A stretch of DNA of 64,000 nucleotides from Streptomyces flavofungini (GTDB taxonomy: Bacteria > Actinomycetota > Actinomycetes > Streptomycetales > Streptomycetaceae), in NCBI RefSeq assembly GCF_014650815.1, contig NZ_BMVR01000009.1, positions 248,001-312,000 of the forward strand. The letters run 5' to 3'. The position numbers and the translations under genes were made by a program. Position 1 is the first letter of the stretch, and every line of letters starts with the position of its first letter. Of the stretch, positions 35,300 through 43,253 are shown in pieces. The notes under the pieces were generated by a model. That model was not told where the DNA came from. It made no database searches and saw nothing but the letters and a program-made list of their open reading frames with translations.

Positions 35300-35536
35300 C
35301 TACCAGTCGTTCCCGTAAAGCTCCGTCTTCCGCCGCCACCACGTCCGCATCTCGCTCTCCTCGACCGGTGTCGCCGCCCGCAGGTCGCCCACGCGGATCG
35401 TCGCCACGAAGTGGGTGAACCGGACGCGGCGGAACTCGCCGTCCTGCGAGAGGACCCGCCCCGGGCCGTAGATGTCCGTGCTTGCGTGCGCCACGTACGC
35501 GCCCTCCGCGTGCTGCTGCTGGTGGTCCGTCTCCAT
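35300..35536 (-). CDS. Unknown 78-aa protein divergent from XRE regulator
   Basis: Starts at ATG 35536 with GAGAGG upstream (an in-frame ATG at 35572 lacks one). The protein has a His/Gln-rich start and a small beta-rich core (RVRFTHFVATIRVGDL) ending in MRTWWRRKTELYGNDW. No family recognised. It heads a two-gene operon facing away from the XRE-DUF397 pair, a common place for XRE-controlled genes in Streptomyces. Confidence 0.65.
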   Translation of the reverse strand: METDHQQQHAEGAYVAHASTDIYGPGRVLSQDGEFRRVRFTHFVATIRVGDLRAATPVEESEMRTWWRRKTELYGNDW

Positions 35537-35646
35537 CGGGCTGCCTCTCGCTCTGTGTGCTGTTCCGATCACACAGTGCGGTCGGCGCGGCTAGCCTCGC
35601 CAGTAGGTAGGGCTTGACAACTGCGCTGGCACGGGAGGGCGTTGCG

Positions 35647-36474
35647 GTGGCCATCGAGGACAGTCCGGAGTCACGGCTGCGGTACGGGGAGGAGTTGCGT
35701 TCGCGGAGGGAGGGGGCGGGGCTGACCCAGGAGGAGTTGAGTGTGCGGGCGATCATGTCGCGTACGCATATCGCCCACATTGAGGCGGGGCGGCGGCGAC
35801 CTACGGTCGAGGACGCGCGGAGGTTGGACGATGTCTTGGGGGCGGGAGGCGTCTTCGTGCGGTTCCTGCCGTCCCAGGGAGACGGGCGGCGGGCGGAACG
35901 CTTCGCCGAAGCGCTGGAGCTGGAGCAGCGGGCGACTGTGATCCGTACGTACGGACCGAAGCTCGTACCGGGCCTCCTTCAGACGAGGGCGTACGCGAAC
36001 GAGATCTTTCGGTTGTGGTATCCCCCGAAGTCCGCGGAGGAACGTGACGCGTTGCTGGTCACGCGACTGGCGCGGGCGCAGATCTTCGACGACTTCAAGT
36101 CGCCAGTGGCGTGGTACCTGTTGGACGAGGCTGTACTTCGCAGGCCCATCGGGGGCCCTGCGGTGATGTGCGGGCAGTTGCGGCACATCGTGGACCTGGG
36201 GGAGCGCGAACGAATCCGGGTGCATGTGCTGCCGTTCGAGGTGGGCCCGCATGTGCTCTTGGACGGTTTCGTCTCCCTCATGTGGTTCGACGACTTGCCT
36301 CCGATCGCCTATGTGGAAGCGCTGAACTTTGGCAAGGTGCTGGAGGACCCCTTCGTGGTGCGTGACTGCCAGGGGCGGTTCGAGCACGCTTTGGGTGACT
36401 CGTTGTCGCACCAGAGGTCGCTTGCGCTGCTCAATTCGGTGGCGGACGATTACGAGCATGGAGAGCAAAGGTGA
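35647..36474 (+). CDS. XRE-family regulator with DUF5753 domain (WhiJ-like)
   Basis: 275 aa from GTG 35647 with GGGAGGG 7 nt upstream. A helix-turn-helix occupies about residues 14-65 (LRSRREGAGLTQEEL, SRTHIAHIEAGRRRPT). The rest matches DUF5753: VIRTYGPKLVPGLLQTRAYA, RLARAQIFDD, RIRVHVLPFEVGPH. Such proteins pair with small DUF397 proteins, as here, and in Streptomyces act as developmental or antibiotic regulators (WhiJ, AbaA-type loci). Its end overlaps the DUF397 start by 17 bp. Confidence 0.92.
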   Translation: MAIEDSPESRLRYGEELRSRREGAGLTQEELSVRAIMSRTHIAHIEAGRRRPTVEDARRLDDVLGAGGVFVRFLPSQGDGRRAERFAEALELEQRATVIRTYGPKLVPGLLQTRAYANEIFRLWYPPKSAEERDALLVTRLARAQIFDDFKSPVAWYLLDEAVLRRPIGGPAVMCGQLRHIVDLGERERIRVHVLPFEVGPHVLLDGFVSLMWFDDLPPIAYVEALNFGKVLEDPFVVRDCQGRFEHALGDSLSHQRSLALLNSVADDYEHGEQR

Positions 36475-36796
36475 CCGACAGAACAGCCTCCCGAACGCAT
36501 CCATCCTGGAAGGGTGGCGCAAGTCGACGTACAGCACCGGTGACGGCGCCGACTGCCTCGAAGTCAGCGACGTCTTGCGCAAGTCCAGCTTCAGCGGAGC
36601 CGACTCAGGGTCATGCCTCGAAGTGAACGACGCCTGGCGCAAGTCGAGCTACAGCTCTGCCGACGGCGACGACTGCCTCGAAGTGAACGATGCCCACCGC
36701 CAGGCAGCCGTCCCCGTCCGCGACAGCAAGAACCCCCACGGCCCCGCCGTCCTCTTCGGCGCCCCGGCCTGGAAGGCGTTCGTAGCCTCCCTCTGA
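36458..36796 (+). CDS. DUF397 protein with the N-terminal motif in triplicate
   Basis: 112 aa from ATG 36458, overlapping the XRE gene. A normal DUF397 protein is about 60-65 aa with one WRKSSYS...CLEV motif and a VRDSKNPHGP...W..F end. Here the first motif occurs three times with a 20-residue period (about residues 20-38, 39-58, 59-78: WRKSTYSTGDGADCLEVSD, LRKSSFSGADSGSCLEVND, WRKSSYSSADGDDCLEVND) before a single normal end. The protein probably inhibits or modulates the partner XRE regulator. Confidence 0.88.
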   Translation: MESKGDRQNSLPNASILEGWRKSTYSTGDGADCLEVSDVLRKSSFSGADSGSCLEVNDAWRKSSYSSADGDDCLEVNDAHRQAAVPVRDSKNPHGPAVLFGAPAWKAFVASL

Positions 36797-36811
36797 ACCG
36801 CCGGGGCCCCC

Positions 36812-37774
36812 TCACGGCACCAGCACCACCCTCCCGAACACCCGCCCCTCGTCCATCGCTCGATGGGCCCGCGCCGCCTGGTCCAGCGGCAGCACCTCGT
36901 GCACGACCGTGCGCAGATCCCCGCGCGCGGCCTCGGCGAACTGGGCCGACCGCACCGCCTGCTTGGCGGCAACCGGCACGGTGTCCAAGCTCAACGTGGC
37001 GAACGACACCGAACTGCGGAACGCGGCTATCAGGGGCACCCCGAAGTCGTTCGGGGGCAGCCCGGCGATCAGGCCGACCGCCAGGAACCGGCCGTTGGGG
37101 TTCAACTTGTCCAGGAAGAGGGGGACCTGGGCGCCGCCCGCGATATCGATCACCACGTCGAAGGACGAGGGCGCGTCGGAGTCGCCGCCGCCCTCGCGGT
37201 CGAGCACATGCGTCGCCCCCAGCTCGCGCAGCCGCACGCCCCGTTCCGCCGAGGAAGTCGTGACCGCCACGGCGCCCGCGCTGCCCCGGGCCGCGAGCTG
37301 GACGACGCTGACTCCGATGCTGCCCGCCGCACCGCGTACAAGCACCGTCTCGCCGGGCGCGAACCCGGCCCGCTCCAGGGCGAAGTGGGCGACCACGCCG
37401 GAACCGCCGAGGGCCACCGCTTCGACGCCGCTCAGGCCGTCGGGCAGGACGACGACCTCGTCGATGTCGGCGACAGCCTGCTCGACGTACCCGCCGGTCA
37501 GGCCGGTGAACGCCCACACCCGCCGCCCCAGCCACGAGGCGTCCACGCCGTCTCCCACAGCGGTCACGCGCCCGGCGACCTCGCTGCCGAGAACATGTCC
37601 CGCCTGGAAGCCCATGTCGCCGAGAGTCGCCCGGCGGATCAGGGCGTCCACGCCGCCCACGCCGATCGCCTCCGTGGCGACCCGCACCTGCCCCGGCTCC
37701 GGATCCGGCACGGGCAGGTCGACCACCTCAAGACCGTCGGACGTGCCGAACTCCTTGATCACGACAGCTTTCAT
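36812..37774 (-). CDS. NADPH:quinone oxidoreductase-like zinc-independent MDR enzyme
   Basis: 320 aa from ATG 37774 with GAGGAG upstream. An alcohol dehydrogenase-like N-terminal GroES fold (GQVRVATEAIGVGGVDALIRRA) and a Rossmann domain with VRGAAGSIGVSVVQLA. The structural-zinc Cys cluster is absent, as in quinone reductases, so it probably reduces quinones or enones with NADPH. It is divergent from a TetR gene with a 20-bp operator-like inverted repeat between them, which suggests induction by a toxic electrophile or drug. Confidence 0.9.
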   Translation of the reverse strand: MKAVVIKEFGTSDGLEVVDLPVPDPEPGQVRVATEAIGVGGVDALIRRATLGDMGFQAGHVLGSEVAGRVTAVGDGVDASWLGRRVWAFTGLTGGYVEQAVADIDEVVVLPDGLSGVEAVALGGSGVVAHFALERAGFAPGETVLVRGAAGSIGVSVVQLAARGSAGAVAVTTSSAERGVRLRELGATHVLDREGGGDSDAPSSFDVVIDIAGGAQVPLFLDKLNPNGRFLAVGLIAGLPPNDFGVPLIAAFRSSVSFATLSLDTVPVAAKQAVRSAQFAEAARGDLRTVVHEVLPLDQAARAHRAMDEGRVFGRVVLVP

Positions 37775-37813
37775 CACGGCTCCTCGGGATGGGGGAAGGA
37801 ATGGATGGGGGGC

Positions 37814-37867
37814 CACCACGCGCGTGGTGCCACCGCCTTCGGAACGTAACGGACACCCCCGTCCGTT
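37814..37867. promoter_or_regulatory. Palindromic operator sites between oxidoreductase and TetR gene
   Basis: Two perfect symmetric sites: CACCACGCGCGTGGTG (37814-37829) and AACGGAC-N6-GTCCGTT (37848-37867). The second is a typical TetR operator, 18 bp before the TetR ATG; the first lies 39 bp before the oxidoreductase start. Confidence 0.65.
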
Positions 37868-37885
37868 TAGCTAAAGTGAGAACGC

Positions 37886-38533
37886 ATGGCCCACGATTTG
37901 CCTCACGCTTCCCGTTCCGACGCCCGGGACAACCGGGCCCGCATCCTCGAAGCCGCCCGCGCGGTCTTCAGCGAGGACGGCCTGGGCGCGCCCATGCGCG
38001 AGGTCGCCCGGCACGCGGGCGTCGGCCCCGCCACGCTCTACCGGCACTTCCCCGCCAAGCGGGACCTGGTCGGGGAGACCTACGCCGAGCAGCGGCGCGT
38101 CTGCCACGCCGTCGTCCGTGACGCCCTCGCGGCCCCCGACCCGTGGCACGGGTTCCAGTACCTGATCGTGGAGATCTGCGAACTCCACGCCCGCAGCCGG
38201 GGGTTCGCCGACGCGTTCATGACGGCCTACCCCGAGGCGGACGACTTCGCCGCGGACCGGCAGCGGACGCTGCGCGCCGTCGCCGACCTGGCCCGCCGCG
38301 CCCAGGCCACCGGCCAACTGCGCGCCGGTTTCGTCGTCGACGACCTGATGCTGCTGCTCATGGCCCACCAGGGCATCCAGGACGCCCCGCGCGCCGCCCG
38401 GCTCACCGCCTCCCGCCGCTTCGCCGCGTACATGATCGAAGCCTTCCGCGCCCGCCCCGACACCCGGGCCCCCGCCCCGCTGCCACCGGCTCCACGCCTG
38501 TTCCCCGCGCACCCGCCGACCACGCACTCCTGA
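37886..38533 (+). CDS. TetR-family transcriptional regulator
   Basis: 215 aa from ATG 37886. The N-terminal domain shows ARILEAARAVFSEDGL and the recognition helix ATLYRHFPAKRDLV. The ligand domain is divergent, and the last 25 residues are Pro-rich. Its divergent neighbour is a quinone oxidoreductase, and a perfect 7-bp inverted repeat lies just upstream, so it likely represses itself and that gene. Confidence 0.93.
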   Translation: MAHDLPHASRSDARDNRARILEAARAVFSEDGLGAPMREVARHAGVGPATLYRHFPAKRDLVGETYAEQRRVCHAVVRDALAAPDPWHGFQYLIVEICELHARSRGFADAFMTAYPEADDFAADRQRTLRAVADLARRAQATGQLRAGFVVDDLMLLLMAHQGIQDAPRAARLTASRRFAAYMIEAFRARPDTRAPAPLPPAPRLFPAHPPTTHS

Positions 38534-38556
38534 CCGCTGGTCTGCGGCCTGCGGTT

Positions 38557-39015
38557 TCAGGCCTGCTGCCAGAACTGCAGCAGATACTGCTCCACAGCTT
38601 CGACTGCCTCGTCCTGTGCCTGGGCAGCGACATCGGCTCGACCGCCGCACACGACACGTACCGTCCAGGTGCCCGGCTTGTCCGAAAGGCGGACGGGATC
38701 GGGCCACGGGCCACTGGCGAGGCCGCGGGCCTGTAGTTTCCCCGACGTGCAGGCGAGCTCGGTGAGGGCGGATTCCTCCCAGTCGCCGGGAGGTTCGGGG
38801 GCTTCCTGGTCCCAGACTTCGAACGTCATGGTCGCGGTGTGCGTGTGCCCGGCGCTGGTGAAGGACAGCCGCCCCGGATGAGTCGTCAAGAACGGGCCCT
38901 GCTCCCAGTCCTCGGGGAAGGGCACCGGGATCTGGCTGTCGTCCCAGTCCTCCACGGCGAGGCCGTAGTAGTCGACTTCGACAGGTACTCCTTCACGGCT
39001 GATCAACTCGGCCAT
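38557..39015 (-). CDS. Unknown 152-aa protein
   Basis: ATG 39015 with GGAGG upstream. A soluble beta-rich protein (VEVDYYGLAVEDWDDSQIPVPF, TATMTFEVWDQE, WTVRVVCGGRAD) ending in a helix (AQDEAVEAVEQYLLQFWQQA). No family recognised. Its stop is 23 bp from the convergent TetR stop. Nothing in the neighbourhood suggests a role. Confidence 0.7.
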   Translation of the reverse strand: MAELISREGVPVEVDYYGLAVEDWDDSQIPVPFPEDWEQGPFLTTHPGRLSFTSAGHTHTATMTFEVWDQEAPEPPGDWEESALTELACTSGKLQARGLASGPWPDPVRLSDKPGTWTVRVVCGGRADVAAQAQDEAVEAVEQYLLQFWQQA

Positions 39016-39088
39016 GGAGTCTGCCTCCGGGGGTCATCCTCAGGGACGGGGACACGGTAGAGCATCCCCTCCTCGCGCGGTCAACGCG

Positions 39089-39733
39089 CTAGCGGTCCAA
39101 GTACGCGAGCACCGCGAGCACCCGGCGGTTCGCCGACTCCGTCGGCGGCAGTCGCAGCTTCATGAAGATGTTGCTGACGTGCTTGGCCACGGCCTTCTCG
39201 GTGACGAACAGGGCTTCCGCGATGCCCGCGTTCGACAGGCCCTGGGCCAGGCACTCAAGGACCTCGCGCTCGCGCGGCGTGAGGGAGTTCAGGGGTTCGT
39301 CCCGGGACTTGCCGGTGACGAGCTTGGACACCACCTCGGGGTCCATCGCCGTGCCGCCGCCCGCGACCCGCTCGATGGTGGCGATGAACTCGGCGCCGTT
39401 GGAGACGCGTTCCTTGAGGATGTAGCCGACGCCCTCGGAGCCCGTGGCCAGCAACTCGTGGGCGTACAGCGGCTCCACGTACTGGGAGAGGAGCAGGACC
39501 GGCAGGCCGGGCACCTCCGTCCGCGCCGAGACCGCCGCGCGCAGGCCCTCGTCGCTGAACGTCGGCGGGAGGCGGACGTCGACCACGGCCACGTCGGGCC
39601 GCAGGGACGTGAGTGCTTCGTGGAGGAGGGGGCCGTTGTCGACGGCGGCCAGGACCTCGTGGCCGAAGGCCTGGAGGAGGCGGGTGACCCCGTCCCTCAG
39701 AAGGAAGTGGTCTTCGGCGAGGACAACTCGCAC
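39089..39733 (-). CDS. NarL/LuxR-family response regulator
   Basis: 214 aa from GTG 39733. The receiver domain has the acidic pair ED (7-8), the phospho-acceptor Asp52 in VVDVRLPP, and the LuxR helix-turn-helix near the end (LTPREREVLECLAQGLSNAGIA). It begins 37 bp inside the histidine kinase gene, so both are co-translated. The kinase phosphorylates this protein, which then binds DNA; the target genes are not shown by the sequence. Confidence 0.95.
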   Translation of the reverse strand: MRVVLAEDHFLLRDGVTRLLQAFGHEVLAAVDNGPLLHEALTSLRPDVAVVDVRLPPTFSDEGLRAAVSARTEVPGLPVLLLSQYVEPLYAHELLATGSEGVGYILKERVSNGAEFIATIERVAGGGTAMDPEVVSKLVTGKSRDEPLNSLTPREREVLECLAQGLSNAGIAEALFVTEKAVAKHVSNIFMKLRLPPTESANRRVLAVLAYLDR

Positions 39734-41010
39734 GGCAGCTCCATCGTCATCTGGGTCGGGCCGCCCGGTGGGCTGCTCACGGCGAGGACGCCGTCGAAGT
39801 GGGCGAGGCGCCGCTCGACTCCGCGCAGTCCGGTCCCCGCGGACACGTCCGCGCCGCCCTGCCCGTCGTCCACGACCGACGCCCGCAGCGCCCCGGCCTC
39901 GTACCGCAGGTCGATCCAGCAGCGCTCGGCGCCGGAGTGCTTGGCCGCGTTGGTGAGGATCTCCGACATCGCGAAGTACATCGCCGACTCGACGGGCGGT
40001 TCGGGACGGGACGGGAGGTCGATGACGACCTCGGTCCGCAGCGGGCTGATCATCGCGAGGGAGCGTACGGCATCGCCGAGACCCCGGTCCGCGAGGATCG
40101 GCGGGTGGATGCCCTTGACCAGGTCACGGAGTTCCTTCAGGGCCTCCGTGGAGGACTGGCGGGCCTCGACCAGGAGGTCGCGGACGCCGTCCGGGTTGGT
40201 CTCCAGGAGGTGCTCGGCGGCGTTCAGGGTCATGCCCATCGCCACGAGGCGTGCCTGCGCGCCGTCGTGCAGGTCGCGCTCGATGCGGCGGATCTCGGAC
40301 ATCTGGCTGTCCACGGCGTCGGACCGCGTCGACTTCAGGTGCTCCACGCGGGCGGCGAGCAGCTCGGACTCGCTGGGCGCGAGGAGCAGGTTCAGGTAGC
40401 GGGCGTGCAGGCGCAGGGACAGCGGGGCCGCCCAGAACACGGACAGGGGGAGCAGCGCGGCGCCGAGCACGCCCGCGAGCGCCGCCGTCGCCGGGTCGCC
40501 GACCGGGATGAACAGGAACCACAGGCTGTCCCACTCGGCGGGCAGCTCCGTCCCCATCGCCGCCGTCCACAGGCCCCACACGCCGGTGAGGGCGAGGGCC
40601 AGCGGGCCGAAGGCGATTGCGCCGCCCATGAACGCGTGGATGTGCACCCAGCGCCAGTCCCGGTGCACCTGGTTGCCCTTGTCCAGGAGCTGGGAGCGCA
40701 GCGCCTTGGCCCGGTCCGCGCCGGACGAGGGCAGCTCCGGGTACACCGCGGGGATGTCGACGCCCGACCAGCTCGCCGCGTACGCCCGCTCCTTGTCCGC
40801 CAGGGCCCGCACCCTGCGCACCGTGCCCGGCAGGAGCTTCAGGCCCACCGGGCCGCGCAGCGTCGACGACACGATGCCGATCCACAGCGACAGGCACATC
40901 GCACGGTGGGCCAGGAACCACAGGGTCAGGGAGCGGCGGAAGGCCTTGACGCCGCCCGCGGCCTTGAAGCCGCCCGGGGCCGCGTCGGTGTTCTGTCGTG
41001 TGCTCTTCAT
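39697..41010 (-). CDS. NarL-type sensor histidine kinase
   Basis: 437 aa from ATG 41010. About three hydrophobic segments (around residues 27-50, 125-150 and 163-200) form the membrane sensor. The dimerisation box ERDLHDGAQARL carries the phosphorylated His248 (HisKA_3). The ATPase domain has the N box EILTNAAKHS and a G box VVDDGQGGA and GTGLRGVERR. No large extracellular domain is present, so it probably senses something in or at the membrane. Together with the response regulator it forms a two-gene operon. Confidence 0.95.
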   Translation of the reverse strand: MKSTRQNTDAAPGGFKAAGGVKAFRRSLTLWFLAHRAMCLSLWIGIVSSTLRGPVGLKLLPGTVRRVRALADKERAYAASWSGVDIPAVYPELPSSGADRAKALRSQLLDKGNQVHRDWRWVHIHAFMGGAIAFGPLALALTGVWGLWTAAMGTELPAEWDSLWFLFIPVGDPATAALAGVLGAALLPLSVFWAAPLSLRLHARYLNLLLAPSESELLAARVEHLKSTRSDAVDSQMSEIRRIERDLHDGAQARLVAMGMTLNAAEHLLETNPDGVRDLLVEARQSSTEALKELRDLVKGIHPPILADRGLGDAVRSLAMISPLRTEVVIDLPSRPEPPVESAMYFAMSEILTNAAKHSGAERCWIDLRYEAGALRASVVDDGQGGADVSAGTGLRGVERRLAHFDGVLAVSSPPGGPTQMTMELPCELSSPKTTSF

Positions 41011-41119
41011 GTACGCATTATCGAAAGCAGGGTGGCCGGAAGGCAGTGGTAAAAACTCCCCTCTTCGGCCACGACTTCCGTGACGGCCCTCGTGACGGCT
41101 CCCGTGACGGCGTCGCCCG

Positions 41120-41644
41120 TCAGTCGCCGAGCACCTCGCGCAGCCAGGCCCGCTCGGCCCGGCTCGTGGCCCGCGCGATCGTGAGCATGCCCCTGCGGTA
41201 CGGGTCCTCGGTGTCCTCGGCCGCCAGTGGGCGGTCCCCGTCGTCGAAGTCGTGGAAGAAGCTCGCGGGCTCCTCCAGGAACGTGAGGCGGCGGCGCAGC
41301 ACCGCGTGCTGGTCGGCGGTGTCGGGGAGCCGGGACAGGAACGCCAGGACCGTGAAGAACCGGCTGCCGTCGCTGATGTCCAGGTCGGCGGGTTCCCGCA
41401 GGCGGCGTACGAGGTCGGCGCGGCCCTCGTCCGTGAGGCTCAGGGTGTGCCGCCGGGCCGCCGAGGCGCCCGGTTCGGTGCGGCGGGCCAGCAGTCCCGC
41501 CGTGACCAGGCGGTTGATCGCCGGGTAGAGGCTGCCGTCGCTGACCGGGCGGGTGTGGCCCGACAAGTGGGCGATCCGGCGCCGAAGTTCGTAGCCGTGC
41601 AGCGGGCCGTCGGCCAGAAAACCCAGGATCGCGAGTTCGAGCAT
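41120..41644 (-). CDS. PadR-family transcriptional regulator
   Basis: 174 aa from ATG 41644. The winged helix starts immediately (LELAILGFLADGPLHGYELRRRI) and continues with GSLYPAINRLVTAGLL and the wing ending in a hinge. The C-terminal dimerisation helices follow (AERAWLREVL). No ribosome site is visible, so a leaderless transcript is likely. It is divergent from the isochorismatase gene; a 30-bp repeat with a perfect 14-bp palindrome lies between them where the -35 would be. Confidence 0.93.
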   Translation of the reverse strand: MLELAILGFLADGPLHGYELRRRIAHLSGHTRPVSDGSLYPAINRLVTAGLLARRTEPGASAARRHTLSLTDEGRADLVRRLREPADLDISDGSRFFTVLAFLSRLPDTADQHAVLRRRLTFLEEPASFFHDFDDGDRPLAAEDTEDPYRRGMLTIARATSRAERAWLREVLGD

Positions 41645-41661
41645 GGTGCTAGTCTCGCACA

Positions 41662-41691
41662 TCGAATCGAGGTACCTCGAATCGAGGTACC
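41662..41691. promoter_or_regulatory. PadR operator: 15-bp direct repeat with internal palindrome
   Basis: TCGAATCGAGGTACC occurs twice in tandem (41662-41676, 41677-41691), creating the perfect palindrome TCGAGGTACCTCGA at 41667-41680. It fills the gap between the divergent PadR and isochorismatase starts. Confidence 0.75.
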
Positions 41692-41711
41692 GGAAGGTGA
41701 GGGGTGTGGGC

Positions 41712-42413
41712 ATGGAGTACACCGAGGAATGGGTGACCGCGCGGGCACGGGACGCCTACGCGCACGGCCGGGCCACCTTCGACGTCCGGCCCGAGCGCAC
41801 CGCGCTGCTGGTCATCGACATGCAGGACGAGTTCGTACGGCCCGGCTGGAGCCCCTACTGGGTGCCCGCCGCGACCCGCATGGCACCCCGCCTCCACGGC
41901 CTCGTCGAGGCGTGCCGGGCCGCCGAGGTCCCCGTCATCTGGACCGTCTTCGACGACACCCACCTCGGCCTCGACCGGCCGCGCGCCCTCGCCGACCTGC
42001 CGCACGGCGACACCGGCTGGCGCCGCCCCGGCCCCGCCGGGATCTGGGCCCCGCTCGGCCGCCGCCCCGACGAACCCGTCATCCGCAAGCCGTCCTACGG
42101 CGCGTTCCACGACACCCCGCTCGACACGATGCTCCGCAACCTCGGCCGAGACACCGTCGTCGTCACCGGCACCCTCACCAACTACTGCTGCGGCACCACC
42201 GCCCGCCAGGCCTACGAACGCGGCTACCACGTCGTCTTCGGCTCCGACGTCACCGCCACCGACGACGAGTCCCGGCAGGAACCGGAACTCGCCGTCCTGC
42301 GCAAGGGGTTCGCGCTCGTCCTGACGGCCGAGGAGATCGTGGGGCGGCTGGCCGACGGGGCCGGTGGTGGCGCCGGCGCTGTCGGTGCCGTCGCCCCGGG
42401 AACGCCCGCCTAG
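41712..42413 (+). CDS. Isochorismatase-family cysteine hydrolase
   Basis: 233 aa from ATG 41712 with GGAAGG and GAGGGG upstream. The catalytic triad of the family is visible: Asp36 (LLVIDMQDEF), Lys126 (VIRKPSYGAF) and Cys160 (TLTNYCCGTTARQA). Members hydrolyse isochorismate, nicotinamide, ureidoacrylate or biuret-like amides; the substrate here is not evident, and no siderophore genes adjoin. Probably repressed by the divergent PadR protein. The stop codon TAG is shared with the stop of the convergent hydrolase through the palindrome CTAG. Confidence 0.92.
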   Translation: MEYTEEWVTARARDAYAHGRATFDVRPERTALLVIDMQDEFVRPGWSPYWVPAATRMAPRLHGLVEACRAAEVPVIWTVFDDTHLGLDRPRALADLPHGDTGWRRPGPAGIWAPLGRRPDEPVIRKPSYGAFHDTPLDTMLRNLGRDTVVVTGTLTNYCCGTTARQAYERGYHVVFGSDVTATDDESRQEPELAVLRKGFALVLTAEEIVGRLADGAGGGAGAVGAVAPGTPA

Positions 42414-43222
42414 GCGAGGCGGGCCAGCCAGTCCCGTACCGCCGCGTTGAACTCCTCCGGCCGCTCCAGGTTCGGCAGGTGCGCCGCCCGTTCGATCACG
42501 CACAGCCGGGAATCCGGCAGCGCCGCGTGCATCGCCTCCGCGTCCGCGACCGGCGTGTACGTGTCGTCCCGGCCCACGACCACCAGGGCCGGGACGGTCA
42601 CGCGCGGCAGCACCGGCCGGTAGTCGGGGCGCTCGGCACGGGCGCGCAGGGCCGCCGCCGCGCCCTCCGGCGGCGCCGCCAGCATCATGCGGAGCACGTG
42701 CGCGGCGGCCTCCTCGTTGTACGGCGCCGCCATCTTGTGCAGCACCTCCTCCGCGTACCCCTTCATGCCCTCGGCAAGGAGCCGCTCCGCCGTCTCGCGG
42801 CGGAAGGCCTTCCCGGCCTCCGTGTCCGTCGCCGGGGACGTGTCGGCGAGCAGCACCCCCGCTATCCGCTCCGGGAAGCGGCCGTAAGCGTCCATCACGA
42901 TCTGCCCGCCCATCGACACCCCGCCAAGCGCGCAGCGCGCCACGCCCAGGTGGTCCAGGAGGGCCACGAGGTCGCGGGCGAAGTCGCCGAAGTCGGTGAC
43001 GGGGGCGTTGGCCTCGCCCTCCGGGGCGGCGGAGGCGCCGTAGCCGCGCAGGTCGAAGGTGATCACGCGGTGCGTGCCGGAGAGCGCCCTGACCTGGGGG
43101 TCCCAGAGGGAGCGGTCGAAGGGGTGGCCGTGGACCAGGACCAGGGGGACGCCCTGGCCCGAGTGGCCGCCGTGGTCGTCGTAGGAGAGACGGATTCCGT
43201 TGCTGAGCCGGTTCGTTGGCAT
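42410..43222 (-). CDS. Alpha/beta hydrolase (serine nucleophile)
   Basis: 270 aa from ATG 43222. The oxyanion strand is LVHGHPFDRSLW, the nucleophile Ser103 lies in GGVSMGGQ, and the catalytic acid and His lie in VVVGRDDTYTP and ERAAHLPNLERP. The layout resembles 3-oxoadipate enol-lactonase and related hydrolases. No pathway genes adjoin. It is followed by a stop shared with the isochorismatase gene. Confidence 0.9.
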   Translation of the reverse strand: MPTNRLSNGIRLSYDDHGGHSGQGVPLVLVHGHPFDRSLWDPQVRALSGTHRVITFDLRGYGASAAPEGEANAPVTDFGDFARDLVALLDHLGVARCALGGVSMGGQIVMDAYGRFPERIAGVLLADTSPATDTEAGKAFRRETAERLLAEGMKGYAEEVLHKMAAPYNEEAAAHVLRMMLAAPPEGAAAALRARAERPDYRPVLPRVTVPALVVVGRDDTYTPVADAEAMHAALPDSRLCVIERAAHLPNLERPEEFNAAVRDWLARLA

Positions 43223-43253
43223 GAGGTCAGGCTAGGTCCACTCCGCACACTCC

